A program made the position numbers and the translations under genes. A stretch of 64,000 bases of DNA from the NCBI GenBank assembly GCA_037102815.1, contig BTPP01000006.1, positions 124,001 through 188,000 of the forward strand. Reading direction: 5' to 3'. Below the pieces are notes generated by a model, which did no database searches, was not told the origin of the DNA, and was given only the letters and a program-made list of their open reading frames with translations. This DNA comes from Neurospora intermedia. Taxonomy: Eukaryota > Ascomycota > Sordariomycetes > Sordariales > Sordariaceae. Of the stretch, positions 10,106 through 20,900 are shown one piece after another (the stretch's first letter is position 1; each line of letters opens with the position of its first letter).

Positions 10106-12442
10106 ATGACAACCACCACACCTTCTCCCAAGAGCTCCGGTTCCGCACTCGCGCACCCCCACAAAACCATCCTTCAATCCTTCCTCCTCTGGAAACTCTT
10201 CCTCTTGCTGATCGCCGTTGGCTCGACCCTCGTTAACGATCGCGCCTACGACACTTCAGCCGATTTATTGCTGATAGGCAATGACCAACCCCTCTTCTCT
10301 GTCAACGATGATGGTAATGGCGATGGGGTTGTAGAGCTGTTGAGCAACTTTGGCAAGCGGCTGGTCACGAGGTTCACGAGTTGGGATGCCATTTATTTTG
10401 TGAGTGCGGCGAAGAGGGGGTATGTGTATGAGCAGGAGTGGGCTTTTGGGACGGGGTTGGTGGTGTGTGTGAGGGGGGTTTTGAATGGTGAGTTTTCTTG
10501 ATTTTTTTTTTCTTTGTTTGACGTGTTGGGGAGTTGGGATGGGTGGGTGAGTGAGTGAAGGAGGAGGTAGAAAGGTGAGTAGGTGAGAGGAGGATAAATG
10601 GTGAAGAGCTGGTTTGGGGATATGCTCTCCTTTGCTGGAGGAGATTGATACCCCGACTAGTCACGCCTCGGATTCACATTACCAATCCACACTCGCCTCA
10701 TCTATCTTTACGCACCTTACCCACCTACTTACCTCAAAACTTCACAAAGGCAGTAACTAACAAACCTCACAGCTCTCCAAACCCTCGGCCTACCACTATC
10801 CCTCGCCACCTCACCCACCGCCCTCGCAGAAGCAACCATCGCCCTCCTCCTCTCCAACGCTTCCCACCTCCTCGCCTCTCTTATTCTCTACCACCTGACC
10901 CTCCTCTTACCACTCACTGGTGCCAACTCTTCTCCCCAAAAGCGGCGCAAACTAGCCCTCCTCACCTCCCTCCTGCACATCTTCTCCCCCGCCGGCCTGT
11001 TTCTCTCCGCCCCCTACGCCGAAAGCTCGTGTGCTTTGTTTTCGTTTCTGGGGTGGTGGTTTTATGCTCAATCTTGTTTATCTGATCAAGATGACACCAC
11101 CCCTGTCTCTGGCAACGTTGAAAGGGGTAAAAAGGGGATATTCACACTGAAAGGAGACCTCCACCTCCTCCTAGCCAGCCTCTCCTTCGGTCTCGCCACA
11201 CTATTCAGAAGTAACGGTATCTTGAACGGACTACCGTTTGCTTGGGAGGTTCTTAGTATCCTATCGGGCTTCGTTATCACTACGTCTAAGGAAAGAGGAA
11301 GAGGAAGAGTCCCGCTGCTCAAGACGCTGAGACGACTCATCGCCCTAGGCTTGGGTGGGATCTTGGTAGCGGCGGGAAGTATCGTGCCGCAAACTGTGGC
11401 GTGGTTGAGGTATTGCCCTTCTGGGAGTTTGTGGTTGTTGAACAAGATTTTGTCATCTGGGTTAGAGGTCGAGGTATCCGAGACATCCGGCGGTAGTGGT
11501 AGCGCCCGCGGCTATGGCAGCAGTGGCGTTGGTGCTGGTGTGAATGCTGGTGCTGGTGGTGGGTTAGAGGAACTTGTGGCGCAGGACGAAGCAAGGGAGT
11601 GGTGCGCTGCGGTGGTGCCTAGCATTTACACGTTTGTGCAGAAACATTATTGGTATGTCCTTTTCCGATCGGCCGTTTCTTTTTATTTTTCTTTGTTTCG
11701 ATGGGGGACAGGAGGTGTTATCCGTGTTCATCTGGGTGATCAACTGAAGCAAAGCGAGGCCTCTTCCTCCTTATTCGAAACCAGCGGCGATTGGATACAC
11801 CAAAACGCCTCGTCTTACTTACCCCTTCCATATCACCGACTTCTATCACCCATCTACTCATTTCGCCGAAAGAATGGTAATCATGACTAACAACTCCCAA
11901 TAAACAGGAACGTCGGTTTCCTCCGCTACTGGACCCTTCCCAACATCCCGCTTTTCCTACTCGCTGCTCCGATGCTCGCGATCCTAGTCAAATCTGCACT
12001 GGACCAGCTCAGTCAGCAATCATCCACAGCAACAGCAACAGTAGCCATTAACTCCGTCGACGCCAAGTCTACGTCTTCTGCCTCCCCAGACACCCCTTCA
12101 TCGGGCTCCGTCACCCCCTCTAACCGTGAGTCACCAACGACAGCCCAACAACAACGCATGCAGATCCTCATCCGCTCGGCAGCCGCGGAACAGGTGCTGC
12201 TTGCGGTCCTGGCGGTAAGCACGTACCACGTGCAGATCATCACGCGGATATCATCAGGGTATCCGCTGTGGTACTGGTGGTTGGCTCAGCTGCTTATCGG
12301 CGGTGATGGGGACATGCAGCAGCAGCAGCAGAAGAAGCAGCAGCAGAAGAAGAAGCAGTTGGGTAAGGGGATTGTGGTGTTTATGGTCATGTATGCGGCG
12401 ATTCAGGGGGTGTTGTTTACTTCGTTTTTGCCGCCGGCGTAG
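10106..12442 (+). CDS. gpi18: GPI mannosyltransferase 2 (Gpi18/PIG-V), 598 aa, three exons
   Basis: Exons are 10106-10487, 10773-11652 and 11908-12442. This family adds the second mannose to the GPI anchor precursor at the ER membrane. Family marks seen are FTSWDAIYFVSAAKRGYVYE (conserved luminal Asp and Tyr), FSPAGLFLSAPYAES in exon 2, LATLFRSNGILNG, and NVGFLRYWTLPNIPLFLLA at the start of exon 3. Many hydrophobic membrane segments are spread through the protein. Both junctions join conserved motifs exactly (VLN-ALQTLGLPL; KHYW-NVGFLRYW). I start at ATG 10106 (MTTTTPSPKSSG); an in-frame start at 9971 would add 45 residues in what looks like leader. Odd features are a Gly/Ala-rich insert near 11490-11560 and a Gln/Lys repeat (12317-12357) in the last loop. 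Confidence 0.92.
12317..12357 (+). repeat. In-frame CAG/AAG repeat in gpi18
   Basis: It codes for alternating runs of Gln and Lys just before the last membrane segment of Gpi18. The repeat is trinucleotide-based, so length changes would keep the frame. Confidence 0.85.
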
Positions 12443-12842
12443 ACCACGTCTAGGATTCATCGTTTTGAGGAACAGAAATGGGGCAGCTGTAGAGGTAAGA
12501 CATTTGTCGTGTCGTTGTTACTCTTAGATGTCCAAGTTAGGAAGAAATGAAATAAACCTGGAGGTTATTTTCTCGAATCTACCATGCCTTTACTGTCGGG
12601 CTTCTTTGCGAATGAGAGAGATTTTTGACTGCCTTATGGTTGTTTATTGTCGCAGGCAGCTTCTACATCTGCGTGCGTATTTGTAAAACTTAACAGATGA
12701 GTAAAGCCAATTTGAAGTCTAAATTCTAAGGCTGATAAAACAATGCTTATGTCGCTCCGATGTGGTGCTATGCTATATCCCATGCAGACCCAAAACTCTC
12801 CGTAAATGCACAACGCCTAGTCAAATCCTCGTCGTTGTTTAC
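12443..12842. other. Convergent 3' region of gpi18 and saf4
   Basis: 400 bp between two converging stop codons. AT-rich, consistent with two 3' UTRs; nothing else seen. Confidence 0.6.
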
Positions 12843-14045
12843 TCAGTCCGAATCAGAATCGTAAGCCACGAGTCCGGGTTTGCTCGTTTGTGTAGTTGAA
12901 CCACCCTCTGTCGTCTGCTTTTCGCTCTTGGTTTCCTCAGCATCCCTGCCTTCGGCAACAGGACCAGTCATCGATGACGCTGCACCCACAGGTGGTGGAT
13001 CGGGAGTCTCTTCCCCAGCAGCCCGTTTCCTCTTGAGCCCGGGTATTAAAGCTCCTCGCGGCTTGGGTGTCGAGTCCCTACTCCCCCAGTCGAGAAACGG
13101 ATCCTTGGCCGCTCGAGCATTACCCACTATTTCGGAAACCAACGCCTCCCGCATTTTGGTAGCTGCAATCTCCGACTTGAGCTTTCCCTTGGACGCATCC
13201 TTCTTCTTCCCGCTCTTTTTCTCCTCCGTTTTGCTGCCCTTCCCATCCCCAAACAACGGTCTCGCCAACGCCTTTTGCACCACATCATCCCTCCCTGAAG
13301 CGATATCCGGCACACCCCCAAACTCAATTAACCTCGCCCTCCTTTCATCCTCCTCCGTACCTGGCAACAGCTCGATCCCCAACCCCATTCTCTCCTTGAG
13401 ATCTTCCGTCCTTTCCGCCTCCTTCTCCCTTTCTTTCCTCCCCACCCTAAACGCCTTTCTCAGCTTCTGATTCCTCGCATACGGATCCTCCCAAGCCTTC
13501 TCCTGCGCCTCTAGCAACTCATCAATCCTCACCTTCGCCTCCTCCGCCCTCTCACGGTCCGCAATCGTCTTCTCCAACTTCCCAAACGCCGCATCTCTCT
13601 GTTCCTGCCGTTCCTTTTCCGTCTGTATCTCAAACCCTTCGCCCCCTTCCCCAAGCTTCACCAAACTATCCTCATCCGTCCCCGTATCCCTTGCCCGCCC
13701 CCCACTCACAACCACATACCTCGTCAATTTGGGGTCTGTCCTAATCTCAATCTCGCCGCCACATGGCCCATGCTTGATGGTGAAACTCCAGATGGGCGTG
13801 GAGTAGTAATTGCCGACTTTTTTCTTGGCCGCGTTGAATCGTACCCCTTGGCCGATGATGGTGGGGTGGGGCTGGCAGTGGTCGCACCAGACGGCAAAGG
13901 GGAGCTCGAAGCGCACGGTGAGGACGCCCTGGGTGGCGAGCTTGGAGGCGCGGTGGCCGAGGGGATGCTTTTTGCTGAGCTGGTTGCCTGAGTAGACGCC
14001 CTCCGCGTCGGGAGGGACGTATTTGCCCATGTTGAAGCCTTGCAT
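12843..14045 (-). CDS. saf4: CWC16-family splicing factor, Saf4/CCDC130 type, 400 aa
   Basis: An intronless minus-strand gene. The protein opens MQGFNMGKYVPPD, the usual start of the CCDC130/Saf4 branch, and carries the CWC16 zinc site as C54, C57, H92 and C95 (WCDHC, then HGPCGGE), followed by EIRTDPKLTRYVV and a basic/acidic coiled-coil region. WEDPYARNQKLRKAFR and GLGIELLPGTEEDERRA are further family marks. The C-terminus is low-complexity with Lys/Arg clusters that suit nuclear import. The family (Yju2, Saf4) associates with the spliceosome around the catalytic steps. The frame stays open 87 codons upstream to 14306, but that part is Ser/Pro/Thr-rich, leader-like and absent from the family, so I start at 14045. 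Confidence 0.9.
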   Translation of the reverse strand: MQGFNMGKYVPPDAEGVYSGNQLSKKHPLGHRASKLATQGVLTVRFELPFAVWCDHCQPHPTIIGQGVRFNAAKKKVGNYYSTPIWSFTIKHGPCGGEIEIRTDPKLTRYVVVSGGRARDTGTDEDSLVKLGEGGEGFEIQTEKERQEQRDAAFGKLEKTIADRERAEEAKVRIDELLEAQEKAWEDPYARNQKLRKAFRVGRKEREKEAERTEDLKERMGLGIELLPGTEEDERRARLIEFGGVPDIASGRDDVVQKALARPLFGDGKGSKTEEKKSGKKKDASKGKLKSEIAATKMREALVSEIVGNARAAKDPFLDWGSRDSTPKPRGALIPGLKRKRAAGEETPDPPPVGAASSMTGPVAEGRDAEETKSEKQTTEGGSTTQTSKPGLVAYDSDSD

Positions 14046-15819
14046 TTTGGAGGTTGGGAGGGGGCCGGAGCCGGTGGTTGGCCTTTGGTTGGGTTGGGTC
14101 GGACTGGTTGAAGGGATTGGAGGGAGGTGGGAGTGGATGGACTTGTAGATGGACGGGTAGGTGGACAAGTCCAGGCGTAAGCAGGTATGATGGCGATGGT
14201 TTGGATCACTCGCCGATGGAAAACCGGATTTAATGGTGTGCTTCTCACTTAGGAGTGACTGTAGGGCAGCACGCGCGTGGTTGTTGGGATGATCCGCGAT
14301 AGACAAAGAAACTTGGAAGTGAAGTTGAAAATGGGAAAATGACGATATCTTGAAGTGCTGTTGTTGCCCTGAAGTTGTCCGCTGGAAATGACCCGCCGCA
14401 GCGGCTCAGTGGGGGCTGTGCGGCTGAAGTTGGATGTCAGGGCTGCTCGGGCGGCAGGGACCACCCGCTTTTAGGGCGCTAGTGCGATGGGCCCACTCTC
14501 TAGGTAGTGGAAATTGTTAAGGATCGCCCGCCGCTACAGATGTTTTGAAACATTGGACAAGTGCAATTCTTTTCCGGAACATGGTCGGTTTCATTGCTTG
14601 CATCATCACAGATGACACTCGGAAACGCAAATCGGGAAATGCCATGAAAAACAAGATCCTCCACCAGTAATCATTTCTAGACTTCCCCTGCCCCTCATGC
14701 ACCTCCTCACATAAACCGGCGCACCCATACTAGTCTCCCTCGGCCCATTACTCGTACAAGAAACCCCCAAGAATCCGGGGTAAACACCCACCCACCCTGC
14801 CACTCGCCGAGAACGAGGAGGGAAAGAGAGATTCGACGTCGTATCTTTGCACAGGCAAAGTCACAAGCTCAATAGTCGAGAATATAATGAGCCGAGTGCA
14901 AGGCTGTCGAGCGTCGATCACGATGGGTGTTCTCGGGGTTCACCTCAATATGTGAGGTTGGAGTTGGGAATGGCTTCATCGGATCGAATGATGGACAACA
15001 CTCGTCAGCATGATGCGAAATATGTTCAGATCTAGTGGTCAACAGTATAATAACAAACATGGATCCCCATTGTCACTTCAAAAAAAAAAAAAAAAAAAAA
15101 AAAAAGCAACGGATTGTTTTCGGTCAGAGGTACCTTGATGGTCGCCGCATCCACCAAATATTTCGGATGAAATCCCACGACACTCACACAGAGGAAGCCT
15201 TTCGCACTAAAAAGAGGACAATAGCAACCATCCGACAAACTTGGTTGGTAATAATCTTCTCATGAATACACAAGATCAAACCCTTTTTACTCCAAAAATC
15301 ACGAGTCCCTTCACGAAACTTCCAGCTATTCAACGGAGCCCAACCCCCTTTGTTGTCATCCCAAGTTCTCAACCGCTTAACATAACCTTTGTCAATAGAG
15401 TTTGATCTATAACTTATCATACAGCACTCCAGTCTTGCCATTCCACCTGTTTACCTATTCTACCTATTGTAGCAGTTACACCTATTCACTCCTCCATCAC
15501 AACTGCTCTACCGCTTTCCCCGGCGAGCCATTGCACAACCATGGAATGTTCGACTCCGACACGATCTGACAGGTAGTCCAACAGCTCGAGCACAAATATC
15601 GATGTGCGCAGGCTCCCTTCTTACTCCAGTCTACTTCCCATCCTCGTCAAGTCTAGTCTAGAGGTAGTCCAAACTCTCTAGTAAACTGCCACCAACCATC
15701 GACAGTTCGTCGGCAATCCGCCAATCATCAATTACCAGACAGACACACTTATTGAAAACCTCCTTAACCAACTTGGCGACTTCGATTTCGACAAACTCTT
15801 GAACGAGAAGTCCTCAAAG
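14046..15819. other. Divergent intergenic region, no firm gene
   Basis: 1.8 kb containing the saf4 leader and promoter at the left and the leader of the small 15.8-kb gene at the right, plus a 26-bp A tract (15080-15105). From about 15685 to 15819 the frame of the small gene stays open with coding-like codons; an upstream exon may exist there. Confidence 0.5.
15080..15105. repeat. Poly(A) tract, 26 bp
   Basis: An uninterrupted A run in non-coding sequence. Confidence 0.9.
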
Positions 15820-16056
15820 ATGTCATCCAAACCTACCGGAACACCCTCGTCCAAAAAGCCGAAACCCCTCTTCATCCTCCCCAAATCTCACTTCGACAAA
15901 GCCAAGTCCTCAGAAGACGCCCTCTTCGCCAAGCGTCCGCCGACTCCTTATTATCCTCCCGCCCGTCAGTTTGAGGGGGAGAGTTCTGGAGTTGTCGGTG
16001 ATGAGAAGGGAAAAAACCAGAAGGAGGATATCAAGGATACCAAGAAGCAGAACTAA
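15820..16056 (+). CDS. Small hypothetical protein, at least 78 aa
   Basis: The frame from the first ATG (MSSKPTGTPSSKKPKP) to TAA codes for a polar protein rich in Lys, Pro and Ser, with an ordered-looking core FILPKSHFDKAKSSEDALF followed by AKRPPTPYYPPARQFEG. Codon choice is coding-like. The same frame is open upstream to a stop at 15682 and reads ...LIENLLNQLGDFDFDKLLNE, a plausible amphipathic segment, but I found no ATG there. The true start may therefore lie in an upstream exon joined at 15706 or 15739, both AG acceptors in the right phase. I do not recognise the family. Confidence 0.5.
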   Translation: MSSKPTGTPSSKKPKPLFILPKSHFDKAKSSEDALFAKRPPTPYYPPARQFEGESSGVVGDEKGKNQKEDIKDTKKQN

Positions 16057-16350
16057 GCTAAGCAGATGCAGAAATAGGCTTCTCTACGTATGTAAAATCT
16101 AGCACCTGGACGTTTCGTGTTTTTTTTTTTGCTTTCCTGCCAGTACATTAAAGACACACTTTACTCCTTCCTCGACCTTACCTACCGTGGTCATGATAAG
16201 GTGGTAGATACATGTACAAGAATCTACCGGTAGCAGTTCGGCGTTGTAGAGTCCCCGGTTGTTGCTTGTATTCCCAACATCTCCAGCATCCCTACATGTA
16301 TTACCCAGCATTGCCAGTATCCCTATTACCCAGCATCCCCATCAAGGTAC

Positions 16351-16395
16351 CCAGCGTCCAGCACCCAGCGCCCAGCGCCCAGTGCCCAGTACCGA
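16351..16395. repeat. Degenerate CCCAGYG repeat
   Basis: About six imperfect copies of a 7-bp CCCAGCG/CCCAGTG unit in tandem. Confidence 0.75.
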
Positions 16396-17280
16396 GTGGT
16401 ACGAAGGCTATATCCAAGGTGAACAGTGAAATCAAAACCAACCAAACGACTGGCCGCTGTTCATTCAATGCCAATGCAAAGTCACAACCCAAGACCTTGC
16501 CCATGGATCCGCACCTTCACTTCACTTCAACTGACGGAACCAAATCGAACGGTCTCCTGGAATATCATAAACACCTCCACTCAACGAAGCGGCTCAGTGA
16601 GCTATGCCCTTTTCTGTCTTTTACCTTACCTGCTACTTCTCTCTACCTACCTAACCTTAGGTATACTTTCAGATATTTACCTTACTCTCCATACACGGAT
16701 CATGCTAACGAAACCTTCCAGGCATTCCAGCATAGGACTGTAGAGGGATCTACCTACCTAGGTTCGGGTGATGTCGCGGATTGCAATGGCTTTAAGAAAG
16801 GAAGGAAGGAAGGTCAGTCGTTGATATACCTTGACGAAACTTCGTAAAAGTGTCTTGTGGCTTCTTAACGTGTGAATGGAGTAGTTGACTGACTTATGTG
16901 CTATTAGGTTCCTAGGTAGTGACGGGATGAAGTGCCAGGAGAGTCAGTAGTAGGTGGGCTTGATGGAGGTAAACCGGATTAACTAAGGTATCCTCCTCCT
17001 TCTCACCAGAGGTAGCTACCTAGGTATCTAGTAGATGCGGTCTTCTTTTCGGGAAGGAGTAATCATACCTCTGGGGATGGAAACCCATTGACGTCTTTTA
17101 TGGGCGCCCAATGTTGTACTTGCTTGTCACTGCCTGCAAGACGTGAACATACGTCCATTCTACATCTCTGCTCCTATCTCTGATATGACCGACTGTATAG
17201 GTTCAAATATTCCTACATGCCCTCCACGTCATCATGGGTGGGAAGTTACCTGAGTGTCCGCGTGTATCTCTCGTTAACAG

Positions 17281-17377
17281 GATTTATTTCTAATTTCTTT
17301 TCAAATTTGTTTCAAATTTTGTTTCAAAATTTTTTTTTTTTTTAATATTTTTTTTTTTTTTTAAATTTTTTTTTTGC
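17281..17377. repeat. A/T-only low-complexity block
   Basis: About 100 bp made almost wholly of T runs broken by short A runs, with repeated TTTCAAATTT-like units at the left side. Confidence 0.85.
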
Positions 17378-17962
17378 CATCAAATAGAATTGTAGGTAGA
17401 AACATGTGGGAGGAAACAGAGTTTGACTATGTGGTTGACATACTTTCAATCCTTCCATGTGCTTTTCTCGTCCTTTTACACCTGTCCTTGTCATCGTGAA
17501 CTCGCCCATCATGTCCCACGCCATCACTCCAATTTATCTTCACCACAAACTCAATGCAGAAAGCGGGAGTTGAACAACCGTTGCTACTGAGATGGATAGG
17601 TATGTACACCATTTGAACACCATCTGGCGATGCCAATTCTACCTCTACGTCCAAAGTATGTGATGGGTGTAAAATTTACATTTCTTCCTGTTTAATAGCA
17701 AATCAAGAAGTCTTCTATACCTCTAGGTATGCTTGATTGATGTGGCGTTGCTGATATCGGCCAGGGTACCTCATCTGACAGCTGACACCTGACAAACGAC
17801 ATCTGACATACGCTGCGGGATGAAGCGAACAGTGATACGAAGAAGAGGCAAGAGAGAGCCCATAGTGAAGTGGGAAATAACCCACGCAGGTGGGGACTAC
17901 GGCACTGAGAAGTTCAACTGGTCTCTAAAACCCGGGATTATGTAGATTCTTCATCTGCCATC

Positions 17963-17988
17963 GCTGGCTGGCTGGCTGGCTGGCTGGC
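17963..17988. repeat. Tetranucleotide repeat (CTGG)n
   Basis: Six perfect CTGG units. Confidence 0.9.
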
Positions 17989-20900
17989 ACGGAGAAAGGG
18001 TGCCCCCAATTTCATCGAGGAGAGCACGAGTTTAGCGATAGTGATACGTGATATCTTGAATTAGGGGAGCATTGTACGTCCCCTGAAGAATAAGAGTGTA
18101 AGCCGAGCGGCCGGGAAACCTGAGTTACCAAGCCTTATGTGCAGGCGGAGGCATGATTGGCATGCCACTGCCGTGGAAGTTGAACTCTCTACATGTCATG
18201 CAAACATCGAGGGGTTCCGTCTCGTAGAAAAACTCCCTGACTGCCCTTCCAGTAAACGGTCTTGAGGACACTCCAGATTCCGAGTTCCCAAAATAAACCA
18301 GGAACAAGGCCTTTCGGGCGGATCTCCGGCCCAGCAGTTGCATGTCATGCTTTTGTGTTGTATATTGTTAACTTTGTTTCGATCCCATCGACGAGAACGG
18401 TGGAGATGAATAAAACCAGTTTTAAAAAACGCAGGGGACAAAGGCCAGTACCTGTAGGTACTCACTCTCCAGAGACAGGGAGACAAGTTAGCCCCTCTTC
18501 AATCAACGGGCTGGCAGTTACCATACTCTGCCCCTTCATTCTCGTAATTGGTCACCCGTTGGCCAGTTGCAACCCGATGTGACGACGGCTCGCGGATGCT
18601 AAGATGCCTAACTGGCGGCGGGCATCGGAAGGATGGACCCCTGGTCTGAATGGAATAGTGAGATCACGCCGGTTTGGGCGGGTCGTTGAGCTTATTATTC
18701 TGTCTCCCGAGTTCGGGACCTGTCATCCCGCCTTCAGCCGTCGACGAACTTCCGCTCTCCGCAACCTGTTCCCACAGTCCCAGAGAGCAAGAGAACAAGG
18801 TAGAGTCATTGGCGATTTGCTGCTATTCTTGGAAAGCTACCAGCTACCTCTCTGTCGGTGGAAACAAGTAATCTGGATCGTCTTGTGGATATGAAGATGT
18901 GTATGAACAATATAGTACCCGCCATCTGTTCTGAAGATCAAGAACGAGCATAGGAAAAACTCTCATCTTTCACCAAGCGAGGGGCACGGGTTTCCCCGCG
19001 GGATGAGCAGCACACCAGACATACGTGAGTGTGTTTGTCATGAGGTGCGAAGGAGACAAACATACGTACCCACTGGGGCTCTGGAAAAGAATGCTGCGAA
19101 GGACAGTCCCGGTCGTTTGTGATATCACGGTGGTAGACGTGTGTAAGACGGTTGGAGGGTCGGGGATCTGTCGAGACAATACCGGCATGGCTATTAAGCA
19201 GCCAACAGCATTGGAGGTGTCAGCAGCACCACCTTTTCCAACCCGTATGTATCCGACAATGTCACTCCGCGGACAAGGTACAAACCACCTTGAGGACTGA
19301 CTACGGGAGTTGACCCCCGATATGAACCGACGAAATGGCCCAACATCTGTTCCGAAGCGGTCTCGACCGGACCTACCGAGGTCGTCCGGCACCGCGGAAT
19401 ATCTGGTCAATGTCAAGACAGAATCGGCGTTGCCTTGTCCGTAGTGTCTTGGAGGGTCGTCGGCAGTGAAGGGCCAAGGGGATGGCCGCATGACAGGACG
19501 CGCCGCTGAATGTATGCGTGCCGTTGTGACATGGCGGGTAACTGCACACTGCACACTGTAAAGAACGGCAGGTTTGCCACTGGGATGTGAGTATGCAGAT
19601 TCAAGCAGTTGGAACACTTGCTTTGAGAGTCCCGTTTTGGACATATCTTGATTGTGGCAGTCCAGGAAAGGTCATGACATGCCTAAGTCTTCCTGGGAAT
19701 CTGCTGTACGCTCGGTCAATTGCCAGGTTGATGCCTCTAGGGTTGCCTTCTAGACGATCTCGGCTATGCAAGCTTGCACTTCTCAACCAACCGTAGTGGT
19801 AGGGCATCGATAGTCTGGTGGAATCTTTGGACCTTGCCAGTCTGCCACTTCTTCCAATCCTACTGCAACTTCCTGTGAAGCTGCGTAGATAGTCAGGTGC
19901 TGTGCATTCGCACTGGGAAACCCTTCCCCCCTCTGTACATGCCATAAGCAACAGTCAGCACTTGCTCTTGTCCAAACGTTTTATCCGATTCGATGAAAAG
20001 TCAAGGACGTTGCACACCGGTACTCATTTGTTTAAAGTGCCTGCAGCCACACGCCTCCTTGCCTCCATCACCATGGTTGCAAAATAGCACCCGGGCCAAG
20101 TGGACAGGACCCTTTCTTGGCGAATTCATGAATTCTCGTCATGACTACCGGTTCTAGTTGTGTTGATCATGGTTAACCAGAGATGGTAGGTTGATGTGCG
20201 AGTTGACAAATGATGACACCCATTGGGGTCGAGCTTGGCGCAATGCCGTCCATGAATTGTCATGGAAAAAGTGAAAGAATTGGTGACCTGAATTTCTTGT
20301 TCTTCGTCTTGAAATTTTCTGATTTGGTGGGAGACGTCCTCTGTTGTTCGTCTTTCCTTTGGAAGGCACGGGGTACGCACAGACCTGGTGTTCTTGGAAA
20401 GAGCCATCGCCGAATGCCGATTACCGATGTCCAACAGTGGGCAGCAACCACTTGAAAGCCCATTGTTCATTCCTCAGTTATCTAGGTACACAGCCTTTGA
20501 AGATTCAAAGTGACTCCTCCTTGTAAGAGCATTATCGGTGCAGATATCTTCAATTTCAATAAGCTCGGACGAACCAATAAAGTGTCTCCAGGAACTACGG
20601 GCCGGCCAAGGACGCCACAACTGACAATTGGCACAGCACGGCCATATCAGCTTTACTTATATACCAACCCACCACCACATGATATTGCTGCATCTGTTGT
20701 TTCTTAGAGGTTTACATATACATCGAGACCTCTGTCCAGCATAGGAGGCCGAAATGCGTAGCCTACGCAGTCTTTGTAGCACAAGAAGTTGATTTAAAGT
20801 CGGTGTGACAGAATGCGTTAGTAGAATGTGTGGTGTCGCCCAGTGTATGCTTGGAATCCCATCCCCGGGGCCAACACGTTTCTTGAATCCCATCTGTTGG

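Noticed and set aside
14046-14306. 87-codon N-terminal extension of the Saf4-like protein
   Set aside because: The family begins at MQGFNMGKYVPP; the extension is low-complexity leader sequence.
16212-16847. 211-codon plus-strand frame
   Set aside because: It runs through the CCCAGYG repeat and low-complexity sequence; amino-acid text is not protein-like.
18970-19644. 224-codon minus-strand frame in the gene-poor region
   Set aside because: No coding-like codon use, no motif, no splice-linked neighbour; such lengths occur by chance in DNA of this composition.
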